Origin: Flavobacteriales bacterium UBA720
Lineage (GTDB): Bacteria; Bacteroidota; Bacteroidia; Flavobacteriales; Weeksellaceae
Assembly (NCBI GenBank): GCA_002297505.1
Contig: DBLQ01000033.1
Span: 24,637-78,745, forward strand
Direction: 5' to 3'
DNA: 54,109 bases
Part shown: piece by piece, positions 31,355 through 38,620 of the stretch
How positions within the stretch are numbered: the stretch's first letter is position 1
Layout of the letters: every line of letters starts with the position of its first letter
Position numbers and translations under genes: made by a program
Notes under the pieces: model-generated
The model's database searches: none
The model's input: the letters and a program-made list of their open reading frames with translations, nothing else
What the model was told of the DNA's origin: nothing

Positions 31355-32626
31355 ATGATTAATTACGTTTCTGTAGAAGAAGCGGTCTCCGTCATCAAAA
31401 GCGGCGACCGGATTTTTGGCCATGGCAGTGCCTGTACGCCCAATCTTTTTTATGACGAGCTGGCCCGCCAGTCGCAACGTCTGAAAGATGTCGAGATGGT
31501 TTCCATCACCCAGCAGGGTAATGTGGAGATTGCAAAGCCGCAGTACAAGGACAGTTTTTATATCAATTCACTGTTCACCTCCACACCCGTCCGGGAAGCG
31601 GTGAATGGCGAGAATGGTGATTTTGTCCCGATTTTCCTCAGCGAAATTCCCATTCTTTTCAAGAACGAGATTTTACCGCTCGATGTGGCCATGATTACTG
31701 TGTCGCCGCCGGATATGCACGGTTACTGCACGCTGGGAACTTCTGTGGATGTGGCCAGAAGTGCCATTGATACAGCGAAAACTATCATTGCCATCGTGAA
31801 TCCGAAAATGCCGAGAACGCACGGTGATGGTATGATCCACATCAGCCGGATTTCCAAACTGGTCTGGAGCGAAGACGACTTGCTCACCATCGATTACGGC
31901 GCAAAAGTAGGTGCCGAGGAAATGCTGATAGGGAAGCATGTGGCTGAATTGATCGATGACAAAGCAACGATTCAGATGGGCATCGGGACCATTCCGGATG
32001 CGGTGCTGAAATGTCTTGGCAACCATAAAGATCTTGGCGTGCACACCGAAATGCTGAGCGACGGCGTCATTGATTTGATTCTGAATGATGTCATCAACAA
32101 TAAACATAAGGGAACACATACCAACCGAACGATCACGAGTTTCTGCTTCGGTACCAGACGGCTCTATGATTTTGTGGATGACAATCCGGCGATTGCTTTT
32201 ATGGATGTTCAGCATGTCAATTTCCCGATTAACATTATGAAAAACAAAAAAATGCATGCCATTAATTCTGCCATTGAGATTGATTTGACTGGTCAGGTCT
32301 GTGCAGATTCCATCGGGACTTATCAGTTCAGCGGAATTGGTGGGCAAATGGATTTTATGCGTGGCGCCGCACTCAGCGAAGGCGGAAAGCCGATTATGGC
32401 CATCTCGTCGCGTACCAAAATAGGCGTTTCCAGAATTGTTCCTTTTCTTAAGCAAGGTGCCGGCGTGGTGACCACACGCGGACATGTCCATTATGTGGTG
32501 ACGGAGTTTGGAACAGCGTATCTATACGGAAAAAATCTCCGCCAGCGCGCCAAAGCGTTGATTGAAATCGCCCATCCCGATGACAGGGAAATGCTGGATC
32601 AGGCCGCGTACGAAAGATTCAAATAA
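31355..32626 (+). CDS. Acetyl-CoA hydrolase/CoA-transferase family protein
   Basis: The protein of about 423 residues belongs to the family of acetyl-CoA hydrolases, succinyl-CoA:acetate CoA-transferases and 4-hydroxybutyrate CoA-transferases. Typical blocks are SGDRIFGHGSACTPNLFYDEL near the N-terminus, PPDMHGYCTLGTSVD, IGKHVAELIDDKATIQMGIG, and GIGGQMDFMRGA near residue 340, with the C-terminal VTEFGTAYLYGKNLRQRA. It moves or removes CoA on short acyl groups, probably acetate or a dicarboxylate. The exact acceptor cannot be read from sequence. Its ATG at 31355 is preferred over the TTG at 31334. Monocistronic, with a clear terminator at 32645. Confidence 0.9.
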   Translation: MINYVSVEEAVSVIKSGDRIFGHGSACTPNLFYDELARQSQRLKDVEMVSITQQGNVEIAKPQYKDSFYINSLFTSTPVREAVNGENGDFVPIFLSEIPILFKNEILPLDVAMITVSPPDMHGYCTLGTSVDVARSAIDTAKTIIAIVNPKMPRTHGDGMIHISRISKLVWSEDDLLTIDYGAKVGAEEMLIGKHVAELIDDKATIQMGIGTIPDAVLKCLGNHKDLGVHTEMLSDGVIDLILNDVINNKHKGTHTNRTITSFCFGTRRLYDFVDDNPAIAFMDVQHVNFPINIMKNKKMHAINSAIEIDLTGQVCADSIGTYQFSGIGGQMDFMRGAALSEGGKPIMAISSRTKIGVSRIVPFLKQGAGVVTTRGHVHYVVTEFGTAYLYGKNLRQRAKALIEIAHPDDREMLDQAAYERFK

Positions 32627-32644
32627 TTTTAATTTCACATTTAT

Positions 32645-32673
32645 GCTCTATGAAGTCATCATAGAGCTTTTTT
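32645..32673 (+). terminator. Rho-independent terminator after the CoA-transferase gene
   Basis: GCTCTATGA (32645-32653) pairs perfectly with TCATAGAGC (32659-32667), five-base loop, followed by TTTTTT. Confidence 0.92.
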
Positions 32674-32701
32674 ATGACCGTTTACGGGTATCCATAATCG
32701 C

Positions 32702-33541
32702 TTGTGCACGATTATTGTATCTTTGGTAAGACTTAAAAATGATGAATTGAAATTGATATATAATCTTCTGAAGGAAGAGATCAGGCAGCATGCAACTGTC
32801 AGGAATTCTATTTTAGCCAGTTCGCAATTGTGGAAAAGAAGTCACTACATTATCTTGTCCGAACTGATCCGAGAGACACTTGCTGAAAAGGAAGAGCTCC
32901 GGAGCGACAGACGTTTTGAGCTTGGAACCAGTATTGCCCACATTACGCTTCAGCGGTTTTTTGAAAGCGATTATGATTTTAAAACCCATAACGACCTCAG
33001 ATTTATCAAGACGCTCGATAAGATCTGTATCTTTTTGGGATTCCGGGATCTGAATGGTTTTGTGAAAGCGGTTAAAGAACGCGATGCAGAACCGGAAAAT
33101 CAAGACAAACCGTTTTCCGAAACCTTGATTCACCATTATTGTGAAGCCAATTTCAATTTTTTTAAAAGTTTTCCCGAGGCAAAATTACACTTATTCGATC
33201 ATCTGATATTTGATGAAGCGCCTTTCCGCGAACGGATCAGAAATTACAGCCAAGGACTCTGTGAGCGGCAACTCAGACTGCAGACCAGGAACAACCGCTC
33301 CAATTACGAAATCTTTGACCTGGAAGTGATGTCCGACGCGCCGGATAAAATAGTGATCAAGACGCAGGAATTCTGGAATCTTGTTTTCATCGAGGACCAT
33401 ACGGAGAGAGAATATCTGATTAATGAACTCAATACCCAGATTTATTTCATTAAAAAAGTTGAGAACCAATGGAAGATCTGGGACAACTATAATCCCAATT
33501 CAGGAATTCTGAATCACGAAATAGATAAAAAGCCACTGTAA
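32702..33541 (+). CDS. Uncharacterised protein, possible C-terminal NTF2-like domain
   Basis: I do not recognise the full protein (up to 279 residues). The first 130 residues are helical and charged, with the block FIKTLDKICIFLGFRDLNGF. The C-terminal 70 residues (VIKTQEFWNLVFIEDHTERE, then NELNTQIYFIKKVENQWKIW) resemble an NTF2-like or IMS-type beta-helical domain, a weak visual match. There is no signal peptide or membrane segment. The start is uncertain: the frame opens at TTG 32702, but TATCTTTG (32718-32725), a good -7 box, lies inside it, so translation may begin at a TTG further in (32723, 32747 or 32753). The stop codon sits in the loop of a hairpin. Confidence 0.72.
   Translation: MCTIIVSLVRLKNDELKLIYNLLKEEIRQHATVRNSILASSQLWKRSHYIILSELIRETLAEKEELRSDRRFELGTSIAHITLQRFFESDYDFKTHNDLRFIKTLDKICIFLGFRDLNGFVKAVKERDAEPENQDKPFSETLIHHYCEANFNFFKSFPEAKLHLFDHLIFDEAPFRERIRNYSQGLCERQLRLQTRNNRSNYEIFDLEVMSDAPDKIVIKTQEFWNLVFIEDHTEREYLINELNTQIYFIKKVENQWKIWDNYNPNSGILNHEIDKKPL
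32718..32725 (+). promoter_or_regulatory. Candidate -7 box overlapping a called start
   Basis: TATCTTTG matches TAnnTTTG. It lies just after a hairpin formed by ATAATCG (32694-32700) and CGATTAT (32709-32715). If used, the start of the following gene must lie downstream of it. Confidence 0.4.
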
Positions 33542-33551
33542 CAGTGGCTTT
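33529..33551 (+). terminator. Hairpin spanning the stop codon of the preceding gene
   Basis: AAAGCCACTG (33529-33538) pairs with CAGTGGCTTT (33542-33551); the three-base loop is the TAA stop codon. The following tract is CCTTTC rather than T-only, so termination may be weak. Position over the stop codon is unusual. Confidence 0.6.
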
Positions 33552-33864
33552 CCTTTCATCTTGTGTCATGCTTTTAGAATCTTCTGTGAATCATCTCTAA
33601 CAAATATATTCCTTTAAAACCTTAAACTTCGAACTTAACTTTACTTAAAAATTCTTATTAAGTGAATTTTAATTATTTTTAAAAATATTTAAATTTAATT
33701 CCGAGTAAAACGCTTTAGGTTAAATATGTTTATTGATAACAGATTTAATGTTTGATGATATGATAAAATGAGATAAGATACAGTTAAATACTGAGATTCT
33801 TTTTCAGTTTAAGCAATCAAGGATTACTACAACATTACTCTTTAGACTGAATTCTAAAACCAGA

Positions 33865-33884
33865 AAACTAACAATTGTTAGTTT
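33865..33884. promoter_or_regulatory. Perfect 20-bp palindrome upstream of hppD
   Basis: AAACTAACAA followed by its mirror TTGTTAGTTT gives an uninterrupted 20-bp palindrome ending 53 bases before the hppD start. TATCTTGG at 33901-33908 could be the -7 box, with the TTG inside the palindrome as -33, so a bound dimer would block the promoter. The other part of the 396-base gap (33542-33937) is AT-rich and contains no gene that I can see. Confidence 0.65.
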
Positions 33885-33937
33885 ATTGAAGAAAAATGCT
33901 TATCTTGGCATCAATAAATTTAAAGCTAAAAAGAAAG

Positions 33938-35068
33938 ATGTCAACACTCACTTTTGCCGAAAAAATCGCACAGGCAGAGAATTTTCTTCCTATCAATGGA
34001 ACCGATTATATAGAATTTTATGTGGGCAATGCCAAGCAGGCCGCTCATTTTTACAAAACAGCATTTGGCTTCCAGTCCGTGGCTTATGCAGGTCCGGAAA
34101 CAGGTGTGCGTGACAGAGCCTCTTACGTGGTGCAGCAGGGAAAAATCAGACTGGTTCTAACGTCAGGTTTGAAATCGGATTCTCCCATCTGTGAGCATCA
34201 GAAAAAACACGGCGATGGTGTCAAGATTCTGGCACTTTGGGTAGATGATGCCTATAAAGCTTTTGAAGAAACAACAAAACGTGGCGGAAAGCCTTACCTG
34301 GAACCTACCACCATTACCGATGAATTCGGAGAAGTGCGGATGTCCGGAATCTATACCTATGGCGAGACTGTTCATATGTTCATTGAGCGTAAGAACTATT
34401 CCGGCGCATTTATGCCTGGCTACGAAAAGTGGGAAAGTGATTACAATCCGTCTGATGTTGGATTATTATATGTTGACCATTGCGTAGGCAATGTCGGCTG
34501 GGACAGAATGATTCCGACAGTAGATTGGTACGAAAAAGTAATGGGATTTGTGAATATTCTTTCATTTGATGATAAGCAAATCAATACAGAATATTCTGCG
34601 TTAATGTCCAAAGTGATGTCCAACGGTAATGGTTATGCCAAGTTTCCAATCAACGAACCGGCCGAAGGTCAAAGAAAATCTCAGGTAGAGGAATATCTGG
34701 ATTTTTATGAAGGCGAAGGTGTTCAGCACATTGCTGTGGCGACTAAAGATATCGTAAAGACCGTTACTGAATTGAAAAGTAGAGGCGTAGAATTTCTTTC
34801 GCCGCCGCCAGAAGCTTATTACGAAATGATTCCTGAAAGAGTAGGAGCCATTGAAGAAGACATCAAAAAACTTCAAAGTTTAGGAATTCTTGTAGATTGT
34901 GATGAGGAAGGTTATCTGCTTCAGATTTTCACAAAACCTGTGGAAGATCGTCCGACTTTGTTCTACGAAATCATAGAGAGACACGGCGCTCAGAGTTTCG
35001 GAGCAGGAAATTTCAAAGCACTTTTTGAGGCTCTGGAAAGAGAGCAGGAAAGACGCGGCAACCTGTAG
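33938..35068 (+). CDS. hppD: 4-Hydroxyphenylpyruvate dioxygenase
   Basis: From ATG 33938 the enzyme has 376 residues and two vicinal-oxygen-chelate domains. It converts 4-hydroxyphenylpyruvate to homogentisate with Fe(II). The three iron ligands are visible: His in YVDHCVGNVGW, His in GVQHIAVATKDI and Glu in LFYEIIERHG, with the C-terminal helix QSFGAGNFKALFEALEREQ capping the site. The frame extends to 33896 but the extension lacks conservation and lies on the probable transcription start. Next to fahA and near hmgA, it forms the tyrosine degradation group. A terminator separates it from fahA, so each may be transcribed independently. The upstream palindrome suggests repressor control. Confidence 0.95.
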   Translation: MSTLTFAEKIAQAENFLPINGTDYIEFYVGNAKQAAHFYKTAFGFQSVAYAGPETGVRDRASYVVQQGKIRLVLTSGLKSDSPICEHQKKHGDGVKILALWVDDAYKAFEETTKRGGKPYLEPTTITDEFGEVRMSGIYTYGETVHMFIERKNYSGAFMPGYEKWESDYNPSDVGLLYVDHCVGNVGWDRMIPTVDWYEKVMGFVNILSFDDKQINTEYSALMSKVMSNGNGYAKFPINEPAEGQRKSQVEEYLDFYEGEGVQHIAVATKDIVKTVTELKSRGVEFLSPPPEAYYEMIPERVGAIEEDIKKLQSLGILVDCDEEGYLLQIFTKPVEDRPTLFYEIIERHGAQSFGAGNFKALFEALEREQERRGNL

Positions 35069-35096
35069 ACCAAATTTTATTTTCTTATATTTTTAC

Positions 35097-35130
35097 AATT
35101 AAAGCATTATTTTTAATGCTTTAATTTTTT
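35097..35130 (+). terminator. Rho-independent terminator after hppD
   Basis: AATTAAAGCATT (35097-35108) pairs perfectly with AATGCTTTAATT (35115-35126), with a six-base loop and a T run. Confidence 0.9.
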
Positions 35131-35178
35131 ATAAATTTTAATCTAACTTCTAGATTCTAACATCTAATATTTTTCAAA

Positions 35179-36426
35179 ATGAGATCCTTCATCCAATATC
35201 CTTCTGATTCCGATTTTTCAATTTATAATATTCCATTTGGCGTGTGTGTCTTCAACAAGGAATATATCGCCTGCGCCACCAGAATCGGCGACATCGTTAT
35301 CGATCTGGCTTCGCTTTTTGACTTGGGTTATTTTGAGGATATCAAAGGTTTTGAGGAAAACGTTTTCGAAGCATACACGATCAATGAGTTCATCGAATTG
35401 GGCAAACCTGTCACGACTAAAGTCAGAGAAAGGATTCAGGAATTATTGTCAGAAAATTCTTTGCTGTCTAAAGATGAGAGAGCTTTGGAAGAATGTTTTT
35501 ACAATCTGGACGAAATCCAGATGATGATGCCTTTGCACATCCCGAATTACACGGATTTTTATAGCAGTATCCAGCATGCCACGAACGTCGGAATGATGTT
35601 CCGCGATCCTGCGAATGCGTTATTACCAAACTGGAAACATTTGCCAGTAGGTTATCACGGGCGCGCTTCGTCCATTGTTTTGTCGGGAATTGATATCACA
35701 AGACCTTGCGGACAAATCAAACCTGCAGATGCAGACCAACCGATTTTCAGCGCATCAAAACAACTGGATTTCGAACTGGAAATGGCTTTTGTTGTCAATA
35801 AAAATACAGACTTAGGCGAGAGGATTTCTGTTGCAGAAGCGGAAGATGCGATTTTTGGGATGATGATTTTCAACGATTGGTCGGCAAGAGATATCCAGAG
35901 TTGGGAATATGTGCCGCTGGGACCATTTTTGGGAAAGAATTTCGGATCATCTATTTCGCCGTGGATCGTGACATTGGAAGCTTTAGAGCCTTTCAAAACT
36001 GAATCTCCGAAACAGGAGCCGGAGGTTTTAAATTATCTGAAATTCGAAGGTGACAGAAATTATGACATCAATCTTCAGGTTTATCTGAAACCGGAAAATT
36101 CGGAAGACCATTTGATTTCTGAAAGTAACTACAAATTTATGTATTGGAATATGTTCCAGCAATTGGCGCATCACACGGTGAATGGCTGTAATGTGGAAGT
36201 GGGCGATGTTTACGCCAGCGGCACGATTTCCGGTGAAGATGAAAAATCATACGGTTCTATGCTGGAATTGACTTGGAGAGGCACAAAACCGTTGCAACTC
36301 AAAAATGGCATCGAAAGAAAATTCATAGAAGATGGCGACACGGTTACGATGAAAGCGTGGTCAGAAAAAGACGGAATGCGGGTTGGATTTGGTGAAGTTT
36401 CCGGGAAGATTTTACCGGCAATTTAA
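35179..36426 (+). CDS. fahA: Fumarylacetoacetase
   Basis: The 415-residue enzyme hydrolyses fumarylacetoacetate to fumarate and acetoacetate, the last step of tyrosine breakdown. It has the N-terminal domain (FSIYNIPFGVCVFNKEYIA) and a C-terminal FAH domain with HYTDFYSS-type metal site here reading NYTDFYSSIQHATNVG, HLPVGYHGRASSIVLSG, LDFELEMAFVV, NDWSARDIQSWEYVPLGPF and the late VGDVYASGTISG. Length fits (about 415-420). It is preceded by a leader with repeating TCTAAC/ATCTAA units. A lipoprotein gene begins 14 bases after its stop codon and may be read on the same message. Confidence 0.95.
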   Translation: MRSFIQYPSDSDFSIYNIPFGVCVFNKEYIACATRIGDIVIDLASLFDLGYFEDIKGFEENVFEAYTINEFIELGKPVTTKVRERIQELLSENSLLSKDERALEECFYNLDEIQMMMPLHIPNYTDFYSSIQHATNVGMMFRDPANALLPNWKHLPVGYHGRASSIVLSGIDITRPCGQIKPADADQPIFSASKQLDFELEMAFVVNKNTDLGERISVAEAEDAIFGMMIFNDWSARDIQSWEYVPLGPFLGKNFGSSISPWIVTLEALEPFKTESPKQEPEVLNYLKFEGDRNYDINLQVYLKPENSEDHLISESNYKFMYWNMFQQLAHHTVNGCNVEVGDVYASGTISGEDEKSYGSMLELTWRGTKPLQLKNGIERKFIEDGDTVTMKAWSEKDGMRVGFGEVSGKILPAI

Positions 36427-36440
36427 ATATTTATGATGTG

Positions 36441-36893
36441 ATGCGAATTTCAGTATTTCTGACAGTTTTAATTTTTTTATCAAGTTGCAAAAAAAGCCAC
36501 GAAGGAACTAGTGATTGTATTTGTATGGCAAAAGACACTACAGATTCAATCCTCACAGTTACAAATCCGGTTTTTGAAATTAAAGATCATCAAGGATTTA
36601 TCAATTATAATTGTGCTGAGGTCGAAATTGCAATCGCTTCCGTAACAGATTCAACAGGAAATGAATTTTGTGAAAATTTGGTTGATGTCAAATGTATTTC
36701 GAACAAGACTTACAGTTTGAAATTGGCGAGCAAATTACATTATACATCTACAGAATTCAAAAAAATAAATTCGACCAATGAGGCTGATAAACATTTCTTG
36801 ATTGATGAATTAAAGGAAAATTCAAAACAAATTTTTGAGTTGAATATCGACAAGCAAAGAGAAATTGTATCAATCAGAAAACTTGAAAAATAA
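36441..36893 (+). CDS. Lipoprotein of unknown function
   Basis: From ATG 36441 the product has about 150 residues. It begins MRISVFLTVLIFLSSC, a signal peptide with a lipobox-like LSSC, so Cys16 is probably lipidated. The mature part contains four further cysteines (DCICMA, NYNCAE, EFCENL, VKCIS) that could form disulfides or bind metal. I recognise no family. It lies between fahA (14 bases) and a flavin reductase gene (6 bases after its stop) and may be co-transcribed with both, but its sequence does not suggest a role in tyrosine degradation. Base composition is more AT-rich than fahA. Confidence 0.72.
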   Translation: MRISVFLTVLIFLSSCKKSHEGTSDCICMAKDTTDSILTVTNPVFEIKDHQGFINYNCAEVEIAIASVTDSTGNEFCENLVDVKCISNKTYSLKLASKLHYTSTEFKKINSTNEADKHFLIDELKENSKQIFELNIDKQREIVSIRKLEK

Positions 36894-36899
36894 CAATCA

Positions 36900-37721
36900 A
36901 TGAAAACAATCATCCCTTCCGATATTTCCGCAGTTCAGTTGCAACAAGTCATGCAAACTGCGATTGCACCTCGTCCGATTGCTTTGGCAAGTACAATCAA
37001 CTCAAAAGGAGAAGTCAATCTTTCGCCGTTCAGTTTTTTCAATATGTTCAGTACCGTGCCGCCGGTTGTGATTATTTCGCCTTCCAGAAGAGTTCGCGAT
37101 AATACCACAAAACATACTTTGGAAAATCTGAAAGAAGTTCCGGAATTGGTCATCGGCAATGTCAATTTTGCGATGGTGCAGCAGGTTTCTTTGGCGAGTA
37201 CAGAATATGAAGGTGGCGTGAATGAGTTCATCAAATCCGGATTGACAATGAATCCAGCCGATATCGTGAAACCACCTCTGATTGCAGAATCACCGGTTAA
37301 TTTCGAATGTAAAGTTTTGGAAATTAAATCGCTTGGCAATGTTGGCGGCTCGGGAAATCTGGTGATTGCAGAAATCGTCAAAATACACATCAACGAAAAA
37401 TATCTGGATGAAGCTGGAAATCTGGACCAAAAACAAGTGGATTTGGTAGCGAGATTGGGAGGTAATTTTTATTCCAGAAACAATGATAATAATATCTTCG
37501 AAGTTCCTAAACCTTTGGTTACGAAAGGGATTGGCTATGATAAATTACCATCTGAAATAAAATCCAGCGATATTTTTACAGGAAATGATCTTGGAATGCT
37601 CGCAAATGTCGAAATTTTGCCAAACGGAGATTTTTCTTCAGAAAAAGATGTACATTTATTAGCACAAAAGTTTTTAAAAAATAATGAGATTGAAAAAGCT
37701 TGGGAAATTTTAAAACTTTGA
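36900..37721 (+). CDS. Flavin reductase family (FMN-binding split barrel) protein
   Basis: The 273-residue protein has the flavin-reductase-like core of the DIM6/NTAB group: IAPRPIALASTINSKGEVNLSP near the N-terminus with the FMN-contact SPFSFFN, PPVVIISPSRR, TKHTLENLKEVPELVIG and FECKVLEIK. It should bind FMN and either reduce it for a partner monooxygenase or act as an oxidoreductase itself. Position next to fahA hints at aromatic metabolism, but no dependent monooxygenase is visible here. It starts six bases after the lipoprotein stop, in the same orientation. Confidence 0.88.
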   Translation: MKTIIPSDISAVQLQQVMQTAIAPRPIALASTINSKGEVNLSPFSFFNMFSTVPPVVIISPSRRVRDNTTKHTLENLKEVPELVIGNVNFAMVQQVSLASTEYEGGVNEFIKSGLTMNPADIVKPPLIAESPVNFECKVLEIKSLGNVGGSGNLVIAEIVKIHINEKYLDEAGNLDQKQVDLVARLGGNFYSRNNDNNIFEVPKPLVTKGIGYDKLPSEIKSSDIFTGNDLGMLANVEILPNGDFSSEKDVHLLAQKFLKNNEIEKAWEILKL

Positions 37722-37772
37722 CAATGATTTCAAAAAACTAAAAACCAAATCCTAAAAACGGAATAAATAACT

Positions 37773-38018
37773 ATGAGAAAATCGGTGTTTCAAACCATCA
37801 TCAGTCTTCTGATTTTGGTTATTTTGGTCTCTGTGATCGGGATTGTAAATACTGAAGTCAGTCTGAAATACGAGACCGACAACGCTAAGGAATGCATTTC
37901 CAGAATCACTGGCAGGGATCTCTGTCAATTGATAAAAACGTCGAAAATCGTGGTAATTGTCTGTCTGATTTTGACTTCTGGATTGATCAGTTTTCGGTAT
38001 AAGTTGATCAGGAAATAA
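37773..38018 (+). CDS. Small two-helix membrane protein
   Basis: An 81-residue product begins RKSVFQTIISLLILVILVSV, with a first membrane segment at about 7-26, a loop carrying two cysteines (AKECIS, RDLCQL), and a second segment at about 58-76 (VVIVCLILTSGLIS). I do not recognise the family. It runs toward the ParE-type toxin gene, whose end overlaps the region just after its stop; the two converge within one base. Probably real by its membrane pattern and ATG, but unproven. Confidence 0.6.
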   Translation: MRKSVFQTIISLLILVILVSVIGIVNTEVSLKYETDNAKECISRITGRDLCQLIKTSKIVVIVCLILTSGLISFRYKLIRK

Positions 38019-38019
38019 A

Positions 38020-38331
38020 TTATTTTTCCCGTTCAATTTTTAATGGATTTTGGCGAGTGTCGAAAATATCAACGATTTCAATTCTACTTTTATCTTCATT
38101 AACCCAATAAATTATTTTGTAATTTTTGGAGACCAAATATCTGAAATTTTCTTTTCTGTTAAAAAGTAGCTCTTCTTTTTGTCCAATTTTGGATCGAAAA
38201 TCTAAAGCATTAGTTTTCTCAACAATTTCTGTAACCAAATTTTGGGCAATTTTCTGACTTGCTTTTATTTTGTAATAATCGAAAATATTTTTTAATTCTC
38301 TTTTGGCAAAGGCTGTCCAGAATATTTTCAT
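38020..38331 (-). CDS. RelE/ParE-superfamily toxin
   Basis: From ATG 38331 the product has 103 residues with the ParE-like pattern: MKIFWTAFAKRELKNIFDYY at the N-terminus, two early helices, then FRYLVSKNYKIIYWVNEDKS and a strand IEIVDIFDTRQNP. This matches chromosomal ParE-type toxins, many of which target DNA gyrase, whereas RelE members cut mRNA; the sequence alone does not decide. The ATG overlaps the antitoxin stop codon (ATGA), a typical toxin-antitoxin arrangement. An alternative start two codons upstream (38337) adds MA. Confidence 0.88.
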   Translation of the reverse strand: MKIFWTAFAKRELKNIFDYYKIKASQKIAQNLVTEIVEKTNALDFRSKIGQKEELLFNRKENFRYLVSKNYKIIYWVNEDKSRIEIVDIFDTRQNPLKIEREK

Positions 38332-38570
38332 TGCCATAGTCTGATTTCAGAAAGCAGTTTTTTTGATTCTGTCATTTCATCATTTTTAGAGTCTTCTAAA
38401 GATGAATCTATACGAGAATTTAACTCTTCAACTGTGAAAGGTTTCAATCCTTCCTCAATCTGTTTGGATTTCTTCAAAAGCTTTTCGAATTGAGAAATTA
38501 ATTCCTCACTTTGAAGATTGAGAAAAGCCTGAACAAATTCTATTTTTCTCGTTTCGATATTCATTTTCAA
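38328..38570 (-). CDS. Antitoxin of the adjacent ParE-type toxin
   Basis: The 80-residue protein lies immediately upstream of the toxin and overlaps it by four bases. It reads ETRKIEFVQAFLNLQSEELI at the N-terminus, then an acidic, helical middle (KKSKQIEEGLKPFTVEELNS) and a C-terminal helix. This matches the small helical antitoxins found with Bacteroidota ParE toxins, in which a DNA-binding helix region precedes a toxin-wrapping tail. It probably represses the operon together with the toxin. Confidence 0.82.
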   Translation of the reverse strand: MKMNIETRKIEFVQAFLNLQSEELISQFEKLLKKSKQIEEGLKPFTVEELNSRIDSSLEDSKNDEMTESKKLLSEIRLWQ

Positions 38571-38620
38571 AAGGTTTTAATCAAAAGTACAAAATTATTC
38601 CTAAAGAAATTCCTCGTAGA

